Source of the DNA: an uncultured bacterium
GTDB lineage: Bacteria; Planctomycetota; DG-23; SLPQ01
Reading direction: 5' to 3'
Assembly (NCBI GenBank): GCA_937863625.1
Contig: CALMGO010000538.1
Location: 1-5,357 of the forward strand
DNA length: 5,357 nt
Under the pieces are notes generated by a model. That model did not search any database. It was not told the DNA's origin and worked only from the letters and a program-made list of their open reading frames with translations. Positions within the stretch are counted from its first letter, which is position 1; each line of letters begins with the position of its first letter. This document shows positions 5,069 through 5,357 of the stretch, piece after piece. The translations under genes and the position numbers were made by a program.

Positions 5069-5357
5069 ATGATAATTGCAGCGATGGCGGCGGTGGTGCT
5101 TTTGTCGGTCATGTGGGCGATGGAGCCTAAGATATTCAGGCCGAAGCGTAGCGACGAAGTCCTCTACAATCCACACATCGGTTTTCAGACATTCCAACAC
5201 TTCAACGGCGACCCTCTCTTTGAAGGATTTACGTGGACCGAGGTCGGGCCGGAGGAGTATGGCGAGAAACCCGCGAGCCTCGAAAACAAGGGGCTGCCGC
5301 ATACGACGGTGAGTTACTGCCGGTGGTACTGGGACCAGATGGAGCCGAAAGAGGGGG
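5069..5357 (+). CDS. Putative exported glycoside-hydrolase-like protein, N-terminal part (3' end outside window)
   Basis: Only the first 96 codons are present. Residues 1-17 are hydrophobic (MIIAAMAAVVLLSVMWA), like a signal peptide or membrane anchor, though without the usual leading positive charge. The mature part starts near EPKIFRPKRSDEV. Residues 32-48 (LYNPHIGFQTFQHFNGD) and 79-96 (TTVSYCRWYWDQMEPKEG) resemble the first strands of TIM-barrel hydrolases, in which an NPxxGF opening is followed by a strand ending in YWxxxEPxEG. This pattern recalls DUF4832-type and GH42-like proteins. An extracellular carbohydrate-active role is therefore inferred, and fits the beta-helix protein nearby. 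The catalytic acids lie beyond the window, so neither family nor substrate can be confirmed. A strong ribosome binding site at 5058-5064 sets the start. The gene is divergent from the acetyltransferase gene. Confidence 0.6.
   Translation, partial: MIIAAMAAVVLLSVMWAMEPKIFRPKRSDEVLYNPHIGFQTFQHFNGDPLFEGFTWTEVGPEEYGEKPASLENKGLPHTTVSYCRWYWDQMEPKEG

Noticed and set aside
4886..5302. A 138-codon minus-strand open frame antisense to the start of the hydrolase-like gene
   Set aside because: It is antisense to a frame with a strong ribosome binding site and a hydrophobic leader. Its translation is Arg/Pro/His-rich and low in recognisable structure, typical of chance frames in GC-rich DNA.

Overview
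The window is chromosomal DNA from a moderately GC-rich bacterium (by eye somewhat under 60% G+C) that uses the standard code, with real genes ending in TGA or TAA. It has flagellar and housekeeping genes beside exported proteins typical of environmental, polysaccharide-handling bacteria. A beta-helix protein ending in a DIGAYE motif, an AAC(3)-family acetyltransferase and a putative exported TIM-barrel hydrolase suggest a Planctomycetota-, Armatimonadota- or Hydrogenedentota/Sumerlaeota-like lineage. That placement is inference; no marker in the window settles it.

Layout. The 3' part of fliI (flagellar export ATPase) enters on the plus strand and ends at 418. It meets cmk (cytidylate kinase, minus strand, 438-1094) tail to tail across 19 bp. 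cmk has its own near-consensus sigma70 promoter at 1131-1159. Next on the minus strand is a secreted right-handed beta-helix protein (1274-2659), closed by a strong intrinsic terminator at 1190-1227. Roughly 490 bp without a convincing gene follows (2660-3149). Then come an exported Fe/Mn-type superoxide dismutase (3150-3836, minus), a spacer with two diverged copies of a palindromic repeat (3878-3934), an intrinsic terminator (3973-4007), and an AAC(3)-family N-acetyltransferase (4033-4803, minus). After a 265-bp divergent intergenic region, the first 96 codons of a probably exported glycoside-hydrolase-like protein run off the right edge on the plus strand (5069-5357).

How the genes work together. 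Four of the six genes lie on the minus strand, but they are not a single operon. The beta-helix gene and the acetyltransferase each end in an intrinsic terminator, cmk has its own promoter, and the SOD is set off by long spacers, so each gene is probably its own transcription unit. Three products (beta-helix protein, SOD, hydrolase-like protein) carry N-terminal export signals or hydrophobic leaders, so the cell-envelope and secreted theme is real. No dedicated multi-gene system, mobile element, CRISPR array or RNA gene could be supported. The points most worth a second look are the paired palindromic repeats, the exported SOD with a variant active site, the altered His-containing motif of the acetyltransferase, and the gene-poor 2660-3149 stretch.
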